59,824 nt of DNA from IMG/VR virus record IMGVR_UViG_3300020385_000016, positions 1 through 59,824 of that record. The stretch is one strand, 5' to 3'. Below the pieces are notes generated by a model. It worked only from the letters and a program-made list of their open reading frames with translations, had not been told where the DNA came from and made no database searches. Source of the DNA: a virus. A program made the translations under genes and the position numbers. Within the stretch, counting starts at the first letter, position 1. Every line of letters starts with the position of its first letter. Shown here piece by piece: positions 6,172 through 14,106 of this stretch.

Positions 6172-6220
6172 GTAATTTTTTTTAATGTATTCTGTTGTCC
6201 TCTTCTCACACCTTTTGTTT

Positions 6221-6244
6221 GCCGTGAGCTTTCATAGCTCCGGC
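6221..6244. other. Hairpin after the 6251-6463 gene
   Basis: GCCG-GAGCT and AGCTC-CGGC pair with one bulged T and a 5-base loop. It lies just downstream of the leftward gene that ends at 6251. No T-run follows directly on either strand, so it may be an RNA end or a processing hairpin rather than a classic terminator. The rest of 6099-6250 holds only the promoter and AT-rich sequence. Confidence 0.4.
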
Positions 6245-6250
6245 AGACAA

Positions 6251-6463
6251 TTAAGTGTTCAAAATGGGTTTACATTCAAACATATAAATCATTCTATCTG
6301 CGTTAACTCGATCAGCTCCTAATTTATGTAGCGTATCAAATCCACGCATATGACCTAACGTTGCGCAATCAAAATAATTGTCGTAAAAGTAATCTTGTTC
6401 AAAAGGTGGCAAACATGTGGCGTAAATTTGTGAACATAAAGTTATAACTAACATAAACTTCAT
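6251..6463 (-). CDS. Small secreted protein (70 aa)
   Basis: The frame is open upstream, but the ATG at 6463, one base after the preceding stop, gives a typical signal peptide: MKFMLVITLCSQIYA followed by TCLPP. The mature part has three cysteines (TCLPP, FDCATLGH, FECKP). Probably exported to the periplasm; role unknown. Confidence 0.6.
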   Translation of the reverse strand: MKFMLVITLCSQIYATCLPPFEQDYFYDNYFDCATLGHMRGFDTLHKLGADRVNADRMIYMFECKPILNT

Positions 6464-6464
6464 G

Positions 6465-6602
6465 TTACCGGCCCTGGCCAGCATAACGTTTAAATGTGCG
6501 CCTTTTATGTTTGTTCATTTTTTGTAAACTAGGTCTACGTCCTAATGATGTTTTGTGATGAATAGGTTCGTGTACAACTTGATCTTTAAATTTTTTAGCC
6601 AT
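6465..6602 (-). CDS. Small basic conserved-looking protein (45 aa)
   Basis: ATG at 6602, overlapping the previous gene's end by 8 bases. The C-terminal half, LGRRPSLQKMNKHKRR plus TFKRYAGQGR, is very basic and a pattern I recognise from many marine phage genomes. Possibly nucleic-acid binding; no known function. Confidence 0.6.
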   Translation of the reverse strand: MAKKFKDQVVHEPIHHKTSLGRRPSLQKMNKHKRRTFKRYAGQGR

Positions 6603-6816
6603 TGTCTAACTCTGTTAGTTTCATTTTCGAATCTTTATCAACTTTCATATATTTTATGACACCGTTAATTTTTTGCTCTACATCAAAACCACAGTTAGTA
6701 CATCTGAAAAAAGTTCTATGTAATCCTACTAATATTGTATACATTGTACATTCAGGGCAATGACCTGATACAATTTCAGTCTCCAGTGCTATGCTTTTCC
6801 AGTTTTTTTCTGTCAT
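6595..6816 (-). CDS. Zinc-ribbon protein (73 aa)
   Basis: CPECTMYTILVGLHRTFFRC and CTNCGFD give CxxC...CxxC spacing of a zinc ribbon at residues about 20-43. Soluble, role unknown. In the coupled leftward series. Confidence 0.6.
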   Translation of the reverse strand: MTEKNWKSIALETEIVSGHCPECTMYTILVGLHRTFFRCTNCGFDVEQKINGVIKYMKVDKDSKMKLTELDNG

Positions 6817-6901
6817 ATTTATTTTTAACCTTAAACACTTTTGAAGTAAAGTGTCTTAATTGTTTTGCAAAAGGATTTCTTTTTTTATTGGGTTTTCTCA
6901 T
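6776..6901 (-). CDS. Small basic protein (41 aa)
   Basis: MRKPNKKRNPFAKQLRHF is followed by SKVFKVKNKYDRKKLEKH. The start overlaps the previous stop (TAATG) and the end overlaps the zinc-ribbon gene by 41 bases in another frame. The RNPFAK...YDRKK pattern is familiar from marine phages. Function unknown, perhaps RNA or DNA binding. Confidence 0.55.
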   Translation of the reverse strand: MRKPNKKRNPFAKQLRHFTSKVFKVKNKYDRKKLEKHSTGD

Positions 6902-7134
6902 TACTCTAAAATTAGAGCTTTAATAGATTTAGATCCGTCAATATTTGTCTCAAGTTCTGCTTTAGATTTAATACATTTGTATTCTATATTTTCTTTTGGA
7001 ATTCTTGTTGCCTCACGCTTATGTTTTAAACATATTGACATTGAGGATTTTCCTGTGTTTGGATCTATCTGTATTCTGTGTTCCTTGATATCTGGTCCTA
7101 TGAACATTAGAAGGGCTACAATGTGCTCGATCAT
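6901..7134 (-). CDS. Small protein with hydrophobic start (77 aa)
   Basis: IEHIVALLMFIG near the N-terminus is a short hydrophobic segment; the rest is soluble and lysine-rich, with two Cys (SICLKHKR and YKCIKSKAE). Coupled on both sides by single-base to 5-base overlaps. Function unknown. Confidence 0.55.
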   Translation of the reverse strand: MIEHIVALLMFIGPDIKEHRIQIDPNTGKSSMSICLKHKREATRIPKENIEYKCIKSKAELETNIDGSKSIKALILE

Positions 7135-7514
7135 TAGTGTGCTCCGTTCCCGTTTTTTCTAACTTTATCTTTTAAATCTTCTATATCTCTTAAAGCTTTA
7201 TCTAATTGTTCTCTTAAAAATTCTATATTGACTTTGTTAGTCATATTCATTTCTTGAGTCTGCTCCATTTTTTCTACGGTCTTATAAAGATCCTCAATTA
7301 AAAAATGTTGTTCTTGATCGGTCGGGACTTGTTCGGATTTTTTTAGCAAATCATTTTCAAACAGCTCACGTGAAGTTTCTAACGATACTAATCTTGAAGT
7401 CAGCTCTGTATATGCGAATACTCCCATCGCAACAAGCACGATCAAACTAGCAACCGTCTTCATCGGCATCTGCACAGCAGCCGATTCAGATATATCTAAA
7501 GGTTTTTTACTCAT
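7134..7514 (-). CDS. Single-TM coiled-coil membrane protein, i-spanin-like (126 aa)
   Basis: One membrane helix at about residues 20-35 (VASLIVLVAMGVFAYTEL) is followed by about 85 residues of charged heptad sequence (EKMEQTQEMN, IEFLREQLDKALRDIEDLKDKV). This N-in, C-out coiled-coil plan is that of inner-membrane spanins, but it lies in the replication half, away from the M15 lysin, so the lysis role is only a suggestion. Confidence 0.55.
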   Translation of the reverse strand: MSKKPLDISESAAVQMPMKTVASLIVLVAMGVFAYTELTSRLVSLETSRELFENDLLKKSEQVPTDQEQHFLIEDLYKTVEKMEQTQEMNMTNKVNIEFLREQLDKALRDIEDLKDKVRKNGNGAH

Positions 7515-7588
7515 TTTCTTTTGTCTTTTTCATGTTCTTTAAATAACCACTCCACATACAAGTTCCATAGTTTTATTATCCATCTCAT
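7511..7588 (-). CDS. 25-aa amphipathic microprotein
   Basis: MRWIIKLWNLYVEWLFKEH plus a lysine-rich end. It has a strong GAGGAG ribosome site before ATG 7588 and ends in ATGA overlapping the next start. Tryptophan-rich amphipathic helix, probably membrane associated. Confidence 0.5.
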   Translation of the reverse strand: MRWIIKLWNLYVEWLFKEHEKDKRK

Positions 7589-7600
7589 AACTAAACTCCT

Positions 7601-7750
7601 CTATTGACACGATAAGCACTCCTCGCCATCGTTCTTTGGGTTTTTACATATACATTCAGGGCAAGGACATAAACCATAAACGTCAGCATGTAACTCTTCA
7701 TTACAGTGACATTTGCAATTACATTTTTTACATCTATTTCCTGTAGCCAT
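7601..7750 (-). CDS. Cysteine-rich metal-binding microprotein (49 aa)
   Basis: From ATG 7750 the product carries CKKCNCKCHC, then CPCPEC, C and CLSC: eleven cysteines and a histidine in 49 residues, like a metallothionein or double zinc ribbon. A longer start at 7795 is possible but would overlap the upstream gene by 62 bases. The alternative frame at 7591-7773 is judged a shadow. Confidence 0.5.
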   Translation of the reverse strand: MATGNRCKKCNCKCHCNEELHADVYGLCPCPECICKNPKNDGEECLSCQ

Positions 7751-7895
7751 ATCCTGTTTTCTTGTTGCCCCATCTCTTGTTCCAGGCATACACATTCATT
7801 TTACTTCCAATGTGTTCCATCCAAGATAAAGGTTTATCTATTATTTTTTTTATTAGTTGTTTCATATCTGTTATTGCGTCTGGTATTGTTTTCAT
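7734..7895 (-). CDS. Small basic protein (53 aa; or 43 aa from 7865)
   Basis: Two in-frame ATGs (7895 and 7865) are possible, neither with a strong ribosome site. The C-terminal part KMNVYAWNKRWGNKKTGYG is aromatic and basic, a pattern familiar from marine phages. It overlaps the Cys-rich gene by 17 bases. Confidence 0.45.
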   Translation of the reverse strand: MKTIPDAITDMKQLIKKIIDKPLSWMEHIGSKMNVYAWNKRWGNKKTGYGYRK

Positions 7896-7905
7896 AATTA
7901 GTACC

Positions 7906-7923
7906 GGGAGATAAAAGTCTCCC
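7906..7923. other. Hairpin in the leader of the 7895 gene
   Basis: GGGAGA and TCTCCC pair across a 6-base loop. It lies 11 bases before the ATG at 7895 on the leftward transcript. No T-run follows; may slow ribosomes or mark RNA processing. Confidence 0.45.
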
Positions 7924-7956
7924 TCTACCCCCCTATCTTATCACGTTAATAAGAAT

Positions 7957-8025
7957 TTATTTATTGAATTTTGCTGCAATCCAATGATAGACAGCTCGAA
8001 TTTTTTCTTTAATTTTTTTAATCAT
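7957..8025 (-). CDS. 22-aa amphipathic microprotein
   Basis: KKIKEKIRAVYHWIAAKF from an ATG overlapping the previous stop by 8 bases, behind GGAAAAG. It would be a short amphipathic helix. Tiny, so support is only overlap and ribosome site. Confidence 0.35.
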   Translation of the reverse strand: MIKKIKEKIRAVYHWIAAKFNK

Positions 8026-8668
8026 TTTTCTTTTCCTCTATTTCGTAGAAGAACTTATCAGTATCTTCTGTTTTCCATTTACCTGTATCTTCAACATTCC
8101 ACTCATTAGTTTGCACTTTCCAGTCTGGTATATTATCTTTCACAGTGAAAGAAGGTAAGTCCCATATACATCTATTGTTTGGTTGTGCTGCATAGTTACC
8201 GTCGTCTAGGGCTATGATATGTGCGCACTTATGTTCGTGCGGAATCTCTGAATGATCAGTGTCTAATATATTACCATCTGGATGTGCCCAGTCAACGGTA
8301 AATAAGTATTGACCATGGTGCCATTTTTTATCTTTACCAATGTATTTGCCTGAAGCTGCGCTTAAGATATTCCAAGAAGTAACAGTAGGAAAATAACTAA
8401 AAGAATTCCATAACTCCAACTCGTCAAGTCTGCGAATAGGAACGTCCTTTGGGTTAAAGCCTCTTTGAATAAACGCAGATATCGGTAGACGATAGTAGAT
8501 AGCTCCATTTTCCATAATACAATGAAAAAGGATAGCACGCCCACCAAGACTCGATAAACCAAAAATAATACAGTCTTCAACTTCTCCATGATGTTTTTTA
8601 AGATCATAAAGATATTCTCTTTTAATTTGTGCATATGTTGCCGGTATGTTTGCATTTAAGTAAGCCAT
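8018..8668 (-). CDS. Conserved-looking protein next to DNA polymerase (216 aa)
   Basis: Soluble, rich in Trp and His (KKWHHGQYLFTVDWAHPD and SEIPHEHKCAH), without a domain I can name. The C-terminus is a string of Trp/Asp segments (WKVQTNEWNVEDTGKWKTED). The ATG directly abuts the PolA stop, so it is co-translated with the polymerase; a role in replication is possible but unproven. Confidence 0.65.
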   Translation of the reverse strand: MAYLNANIPATYAQIKREYLYDLKKHHGEVEDCIIFGLSSLGGRAILFHCIMENGAIYYRLPISAFIQRGFNPKDVPIRRLDELELWNSFSYFPTVTSWNILSAASGKYIGKDKKWHHGQYLFTVDWAHPDGNILDTDHSEIPHEHKCAHIIALDDGNYAAQPNNRCIWDLPSFTVKDNIPDWKVQTNEWNVEDTGKWKTEDTDKFFYEIEEKKND

Positions 8669-10530
8669 TATTTAATTTCACCCCAATTAGCTCCCTTCTC
8701 GTAGTCTACCTTGTTAGGTACTTTTAATTCAACTGCTGATTCCATTATCTCTATAATATCCTCTGCTTGTTTCTGTGATTCAATAGATATATCTACTTCA
8801 TCATGAATTTGTATGTGTGGTATTATACCATTTTTATACAAAGCTACCATGGATTTTTTTGTCATATCTGCCGCTGATCCTTGTATTAACTTGTTTAAAG
8901 CCTTGTAAGTAAAGGCTCTTTTTAAAGGTTCATCATATTCTTTTCTAGCTTGTTCTAATGGTAAAGGTTTAAAAACCCCAAATTGAACAGGTTGCCATAA
9001 ATCAAAATGACAGGCACGACCGCCTAAAGTTCTGATCTTACCCCTGTCATTTGCTTTACGAGATACATTATCCATAAGTTGTTTTACAAATGGTGCTTTA
9101 GAATGATATTGTCTAATTAGTTTCTCTGCTGATTCTTTCATCAATCCTAGTTCAGCCATTAATTTATTTTTACCCATACCATACATTAAACCTAAATTAA
9201 TTGTTTTGGCTTGCTTACGTTCTATACCTGCCATATCTGCTACAACCTGGTGGAAATCTGCATCTCCTGCATTGTATGCATCAACAATCTCATCAACACC
9301 TTCTAAATTTTGTAGTTTAGCATAGTGTACTAAAATTCTAGGTTCTTGTTGTGAGTAGTCAAATGATCCCCATACATGTTTTTCTTCTGGAATAAATATA
9401 GATCTAATCATAGGACCAAGTTCAGGATGTCTTGCAGGAATTTGTTGTAGGTTTGGATTACTCATAGAAAATCTACCTGTAACAGTTCCGCCTGCGTCTG
9501 ATCTAATTTGATTTATGTCTGCGTGTATTCTACCATCAACTGCATGTTTAGTTATTGAATCTATAAACGTACTGTGAGCTTTGTTAAGTTCTCTTGCTTC
9601 AGCTATCGCTTTAGGTAATTCATGTGGGTGGTTTTGTAAAAAGTTTTTAGTAAAGCTTGGTTCATTACTTTTAGCTGTTCTATCATAAGGTAATTTAAGT
9701 TTGTCAAAGGCTTTTGCTATAGATCTAGCTGCCATAATCTCTACTTCAACACCAGTTAAATCTTTTATTTTTTTAATTAATGCCTCTTCCCTTTTAATTA
9801 AATTTAGTTTAATCTTTTGTGATTTTTCTAAATCAACTCTTACTCCCTTAAATCTCATATCAACAAGACAAGGAAATAAATCTGTTTCTAATGTAAAGAC
9901 ATCCATTAGTTCTTGATTATACAATTCTCTTTTTAATGTTTGCCAAAGTTTAAGTGTAGATTCTGCATCACGTTCTGCATATTGACCTACAAACATTGCA
10001 GGCATTCTCCACATATCTGCTTTAGGATCTAATCCATATTCTTTTGCAGCCTCAACTAAAACTTTTTCGTCTTTACCTAAACCAACATAATATTTTGCTA
10101 ATGAATTTAATTGATAACTCATTCTGTTTTCATCTATTAAGCTTGCTGCTATCATAGTGTCCACAATGGGTCCTTTTATGGTAAGTCCTGCTGACCTTAA
10201 CCAGCACACATCATACATCGCATTATGGAAGATAAATGTAGTATTTTCTTGATTTAATATGTCTTGAAGCCATCCTAATACCAATTTTTTGTCCATATTA
10301 CCACCTTGCTCGTGATGTATCGGAAAATAGCCTGACCAGCCCTCTACGGCCACCGCAACCCCAGCAATGTGACCTCTATTTGTAACATTACCTGATCCTA
10401 ACTGTTTTAAATGTGGATCATTAGTCTCTAAATCTATTGCAATTTCTTTATGTCCTCTTAAATCTTTTAATTCATCGGGCATTACCCACTCTGTTTCTGG
10501 AGTAAACAAAGGCATCTGTGTATTTCTCAT
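8668..10530 (-). CDS. polA: DNA polymerase I, family A (620 aa) with 3'-5' exonuclease
   Basis: Proofreading domain first: D33-x-E35, HNAMYD at 102-107 and YAERD with D188, so all exonuclease motifs are present. Polymerase domain: TGRFSMSNPNLQQIP (351-365), motif A DYSQQEPR (391-398, catalytic D391), motif B RKQAKTINLGLMYG (438-451) and motif C HDE (576-578). The residue equivalent to E. coli Phe762 is Leu446. No 5'-3' nuclease domain. It is the replicative polymerase of this phage, with ATGA coupling to the DUF3310 gene. Confidence 0.95.
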   Translation of the reverse strand: MRNTQMPLFTPETEWVMPDELKDLRGHKEIAIDLETNDPHLKQLGSGNVTNRGHIAGVAVAVEGWSGYFPIHHEQGGNMDKKLVLGWLQDILNQENTTFIFHNAMYDVCWLRSAGLTIKGPIVDTMIAASLIDENRMSYQLNSLAKYYVGLGKDEKVLVEAAKEYGLDPKADMWRMPAMFVGQYAERDAESTLKLWQTLKRELYNQELMDVFTLETDLFPCLVDMRFKGVRVDLEKSQKIKLNLIKREEALIKKIKDLTGVEVEIMAARSIAKAFDKLKLPYDRTAKSNEPSFTKNFLQNHPHELPKAIAEARELNKAHSTFIDSITKHAVDGRIHADINQIRSDAGGTVTGRFSMSNPNLQQIPARHPELGPMIRSIFIPEEKHVWGSFDYSQQEPRILVHYAKLQNLEGVDEIVDAYNAGDADFHQVVADMAGIERKQAKTINLGLMYGMGKNKLMAELGLMKESAEKLIRQYHSKAPFVKQLMDNVSRKANDRGKIRTLGGRACHFDLWQPVQFGVFKPLPLEQARKEYDEPLKRAFTYKALNKLIQGSAADMTKKSMVALYKNGIIPHIQIHDEVDISIESQKQAEDIIEIMESAVELKVPNKVDYEKGANWGEIK

Positions 10531-10739
10531 TCGTAATCCCTTTCGATTATCATATCAATATAGTGTTTAGCTTTAAGAAGGTCCTCTTTCCCACCCTTAT
10601 TTTTCGCTCTCACTATATATTTTATAGCGTTGCCTTCCGCAAAAAGCAACTTGTTTTTGTTTATAAACTCCGCGGGCTGAATGACATAATCTCGATAGTG
10701 ATTGCCACCTACCTGCCTAGTTAAGGTGTTTTTTTTCAT
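10527..10739 (-). CDS. DUF3310 / T7 gp1.7-like small protein (70 aa)
   Basis: GGNHYRDYVIQPAEFI near residues 11-26 and LFAEGNAIKYIVRAKNKGG then EDLLKAKHYID match the DUF3310 signature. T7 gp1.7 of this family is a nucleotide kinase acting on dGMP and dTMP; whether this short version is active is unknown. It sits directly upstream of PolA on the same transcript, fitting nucleotide metabolism. Confidence 0.8.
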   Translation of the reverse strand: MKKNTLTRQVGGNHYRDYVIQPAEFINKNKLLFAEGNAIKYIVRAKNKGGKEDLLKAKHYIDMIIERDYE

Positions 10740-10902
10740 ACTCTTTATATTCCTTTATTGTTTTTTCACTTGGATAATAAACATCGACCACACAATAACA
10801 TTTAGGACAATGTAAATTAGTTACCATATCATAAGTATCATCGTCTTCGATGTCATGATCAGCTCCCCATATTAGTTCTGTTTCGCAGTGCCAGCACTTC
10901 AT
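10717..10902 (-). CDS. Zinc-ribbon protein (61 aa)
   Basis: CWHC near the start and CPKCYC at residues about 32-37 form a CxxC-28-CxxC zinc ribbon with an acidic insert (HDIEDDDTYD). Its ATG overlaps the helicase stop and its end overlaps the DUF3310 gene by 23 bases. Confidence 0.65.
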   Translation of the reverse strand: MKCWHCETELIWGADHDIEDDDTYDMVTNLHCPKCYCVVDVYYPSEKTIKEYKEYEKKHLN

Positions 10903-12407
10903 AATATATAAGCTCTATCAAAGTTCTTTGGATCTAACACATGCAATTCACGCTTCGCTCTTGTCGCTCCAGTATAGAATAATCTATGTAATTCATCCGG
11001 ATCATAACTCATCGTTTCTAACGCTGCATTTGTAAGGTCCTGCATAAGCAGAACGTTGTCGGCTTCTCCTCCTTTTGCTCCGTGTATTGTTGACATAATG
11101 ATACGAGGATTTTTATTTATCATCTCACCATTCGCCCTCATATTACGAATGTAATTCTCTGTGACATTATCTAAACCTTCAAAAGCATCATACCATACAC
11201 TGTCTGTAACCAAACCGTGTTCAGCTCTGCAATCTCTCATTAAATATTTTGTATCAGAGTGTAATGTTTTACCTGTTCTAAAACCTGGCAATACATTAGA
11301 GCCAAGGTATTCATATATATTTTTTATTTCTATATTACCTAGAGAAGCATCTTTACGCCAATGCTCCCAGTTATTTAAAGCCATAAGAAGTTTTAGTGGT
11401 ACAGAGTTAACACCTCTATGTTGATAATACCAACCTTGTAATTCACATAAATCTTTTACATCATCTAAAAAATGATTTGCAGAAGATAACACTAACCAAT
11501 TACCTTTAGACATATCTACTTGTGTAATATCAGAGTATCGTTTCAGTTTACCTTGTTCAGCTCTAGGCTTATAATCTTTATCAAATCTATTTTGTACTTT
11601 GTTTATAATCTTTTGTGATAGTTCGTGTATTGGTCCACCTGGTATTCTATAAGATTGATCTAATACTTTAATATCATTAACTTCTTCTTTAAGTGCTATG
11701 AAATGGTCTACATCAGCTCCAGCCCATTTAAATATAGCTTGATCATCATCGCCTGCAATATAAGTTTTCTCTGCGTTGGCCCATAATGATCTAACCATTT
11801 CCCATTGTATTAAAGATAAGTCTTGTGCCTCATCTATAAATAATGCTTTAAAATTTTGTTTAGTTGTTTGTGTAATAAAATCTTCTAATAAATCTGTAAA
11901 ATCTTTCAAACCTTTTTCTTTTTTATATCTCTTTAGTTCTTCCGATAGTAAATAAAGTGTATCTCTTTCTATATCTAATATGTTCTGTCTAGAATCATAA
12001 TACTCTAATAGATCCATACGTTTAACTCTAGCTGTATTCATAATCGTTAAGTATTCATTGTCAGAATTAAATGTACCATCATCTGTAGAATACTTTGCTG
12101 TCTTAATAGGTATACCTACTAATTTACCAAACTCTCTGTAATTATCTCCTGTCATCATTTTTTCTTTTGTCATAGCTAAACGACTGAACGCGTAAGAATG
12201 TAAAGTTCTAAAGTTCTCTAAATCTTTTTCTGCATCCAGACCAAACTTTTCAGCAGCTCTGTTTGCAGCTTCTCTTGCAGCTTTTCTAGTAAAAGAAAAG
12301 TATCCTATTTGTTTTGGCCTAATCCCCTGTTGAATGAACTGATCGACTAAATTCAATAACGTTGTCGTCTTGCCCGTCCCTGGTGGACCTAGTATTATAG
12401 TTTTCAT
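10899..12407 (-). CDS. UvrD/Rep-like superfamily 1 DNA helicase (502 aa)
   Basis: Walker A GPPGTGKTTT at residues 7-16, motif Ia SFTRKAAREA, Walker B ALFIDEAQD near 192, motif III AGDDDQAIFKWAGA, motif IV LDQSYRIP, motif V STIHGAKGGEADNVLL near 446 and motif VI FYTGATRAKRELHVL near 480. This is the full UvrD set and implies 3'-5' unwinding. No DnaB-type helicase was seen, so this may be the replicative helicase. The length is short for UvrD but usual for phage forms. Confidence 0.9.
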   Translation of the reverse strand: MKTIILGPPGTGKTTTLLNLVDQFIQQGIRPKQIGYFSFTRKAAREAANRAAEKFGLDAEKDLENFRTLHSYAFSRLAMTKEKMMTGDNYREFGKLVGIPIKTAKYSTDDGTFNSDNEYLTIMNTARVKRMDLLEYYDSRQNILDIERDTLYLLSEELKRYKKEKGLKDFTDLLEDFITQTTKQNFKALFIDEAQDLSLIQWEMVRSLWANAEKTYIAGDDDQAIFKWAGADVDHFIALKEEVNDIKVLDQSYRIPGGPIHELSQKIINKVQNRFDKDYKPRAEQGKLKRYSDITQVDMSKGNWLVLSSANHFLDDVKDLCELQGWYYQHRGVNSVPLKLLMALNNWEHWRKDASLGNIEIKNIYEYLGSNVLPGFRTGKTLHSDTKYLMRDCRAEHGLVTDSVWYDAFEGLDNVTENYIRNMRANGEMINKNPRIIMSTIHGAKGGEADNVLLMQDLTNAALETMSYDPDELHRLFYTGATRAKRELHVLDPKNFDRAYIL

Positions 12408-12522
12408 ATTTTAATAATCTTTTTCTTAATATATCTATTTTCATTTCTAATAACTCACATCTACTTTTTTCTAATCGGTATCGTAGATTCCAATTAATAC
12501 CTATGTCTTTTACTTTACTCAT
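12319..12522 (-). CDS. Small coiled-coil protein overlapping the helicase start (67 aa)
   Basis: ATG overlaps the primase stop (TAATG). RLEKSRCELLEMKIDILRKRLLKY is a clear helical coiled-coil segment; the last 22 residues are encoded in another frame within the helicase gene (89-base overlap) and are probably unstructured. Without it 12408-12521 would be empty, which supports it. Confidence 0.55.
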   Translation of the reverse strand: MSKVKDIGINWNLRYRLEKSRCELLEMKIDILRKRLLKYENYNTRSTRDGQDDNVIEFSRSVHSTGD

Positions 12523-14060
12523 TAAAATGCCTCCTGATGATATTCAACTTTAGAAACCGTAGCTTCTGTTTGTTTCATTGTTTTTATTTTTATTAGTCTT
12601 GGTTGTTGTTTTTTTATTCTTACTCTTTCTTCTGATACAAATGTATCTTCCAATCTTTTTATTAAATTACCTGTTTTAATTTTATCTACTTCCCAATTAT
12701 TCTTTTTAAGAAATGCGTAGAAGTCATCCATTCTAAAGTATGTAAATTCTTTATTGTCATCTGTATATGGTAATTTATTAAATATATCATCCATAGTTCT
12801 TGCTGACTGTCTGTTAGTAGTCCAGTCTTGTAATAATCCTGTAAGTTGATTCATAGGATTTAAAGATTCTAATGGTTCTACTTCTTGTAAATTGTTCATC
12901 ATAGGTTTTAAAAAATGTTGTTTCCAATCTTTTGCTTTTGGTACAGGTACAACTAAATTAGCTTGATCTAAACATGCTAATGCAAATAAAGGTGAGCTGT
13001 ATAACTGTTCTGATTTTAATTCGATCCGCGTTCCATCTACATCTAAAAACCATTGTGGTGGACTTGACTTGTATTTAGTAAGATTGCCTAGTTGTGGCAT
13101 CTCCTCTTCACCAAAACCTACACCAAATCTTTTTGTTCTACACAAACCTGATTGACAGACCGCGTTGATAGGTGCGTCTTTACATCTGTACTTGTCATAG
13201 CCTTTACGATTAACTGATTTAATTAATTGTTGAACCTCACCATTACTTAGTTTTGGTTCCATATGTTTTATATTAGCTTCGACAATTTTATCTTCCCAAC
13301 TATCAGGATGAGCTTGTTTGTAATAAACTGCAATATTAAATAATGCATTGTTCCTAGACCCCTCACCAAAACCAGTTGATGCCAACTTGTTTAGACAAGG
13401 AGGTCCAGCAGGAAACGCTTCTTCTATTTTCTTTTCTTCAACTTTAATTTGTTTGACTTGTTCTTCACTGCAACCATGTAAATCATAGAGCTTATAAAAT
13501 TCCTCAAGTGAAGCAGCATCGCCGTTATCATTAATCGCATATCTTAATCCTTTTGTTTCATTGTAGTAGGGTAAGTTTAAGAAATTACCTGTATCCCCAC
13601 GTTCTACAAGTATTTCTGTTTGTTTAGGAAAGATCTCTGATCCTTCATAACCTAAAACTTTTGCTAATTTTTTGAGTGTGCTCTGCATAAGAGATGCAGA
13701 GATAAATTCTGTAGTAAATAAAAATACGTGAGCACCGCCTGATTTAGAACGACAAACAATTAAGGGGAAATTAAAATTTCGTATGCTCTGAATGAGGCTG
13801 CCGTGGTCGAAATTGTAACTGTCAATATCAATACAGCCCCAACGACACGTGTTATCCTCACGAATGGGGATAATCCCGAGAGCCGGACCTTTTCCCTGTA
13901 AATGGTTCTCCCACAAATCATCGCTAACATTCTTTCTAACAATGAATGCCTTACCTTTTTGTTTGTCACCATTGGCTGCGACATCGCCTTTTTGATATTG
14001 TCCATATGCAATTTTTAATCCTTCAAATATATTTTTAAATTTTTCCGTCTTCATTATCAT
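12522..14060 (-). CDS. Archaeo-eukaryotic-type primase (TOTE-like AEP), 512 aa
   Basis: GCIDIDSYN near residues 90-98 provides the Asp-x-Asp metal site and CRSKSGGAHVFLF near 118-130 the Ser-x-His motif of AEP primases of the TOTE type. A PriCT-like helical region follows (GEGSRNNALFNIAVYYKQ, then EANIKHMEPKLSNGEVQQLIKSV), with a Cys group CKDAPINAVCQSGLC near 295. The C-terminal 200 residues are of unknown fold. It would make primers for PolA and lies directly upstream of the UvrD-like helicase. Two nearby start codons (MIM) are possible. Confidence 0.8.
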   Translation of the reverse strand: MIMKTEKFKNIFEGLKIAYGQYQKGDVAANGDKQKGKAFIVRKNVSDDLWENHLQGKGPALGIIPIREDNTCRWGCIDIDSYNFDHGSLIQSIRNFNFPLIVCRSKSGGAHVFLFTTEFISASLMQSTLKKLAKVLGYEGSEIFPKQTEILVERGDTGNFLNLPYYNETKGLRYAINDNGDAASLEEFYKLYDLHGCSEEQVKQIKVEEKKIEEAFPAGPPCLNKLASTGFGEGSRNNALFNIAVYYKQAHPDSWEDKIVEANIKHMEPKLSNGEVQQLIKSVNRKGYDKYRCKDAPINAVCQSGLCRTKRFGVGFGEEEMPQLGNLTKYKSSPPQWFLDVDGTRIELKSEQLYSSPLFALACLDQANLVVPVPKAKDWKQHFLKPMMNNLQEVEPLESLNPMNQLTGLLQDWTTNRQSARTMDDIFNKLPYTDDNKEFTYFRMDDFYAFLKKNNWEVDKIKTGNLIKRLEDTFVSEERVRIKKQQPRLIKIKTMKQTEATVSKVEYHQEAF

Positions 14061-14077
14061 TTCTACTTAATTTGTAA

Positions 14078-14098
14078 AGGGGGACTATTAATCCCCCT
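14078..14098 (-). terminator. Strong hairpin behind the SSB-like gene
   Basis: AGGGGGA and TCCCCCT pair with a 7-base loop, directly after the SSB-like gene on the leftward transcript. Only a short T tract (TTTACAAATT) follows, so it is likely a partial terminator that gives more SSB-like mRNA than primase mRNA. Confidence 0.55.
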
Positions 14099-14106
14099 CA
14101 CTACAA

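Noticed and set aside
7591-7773. Leftward frame overlapping the Cys-rich gene
   Set aside because: It is the other reading frame of the same region; the Cys-rich frame has a clear metal-site pattern and this one does not.
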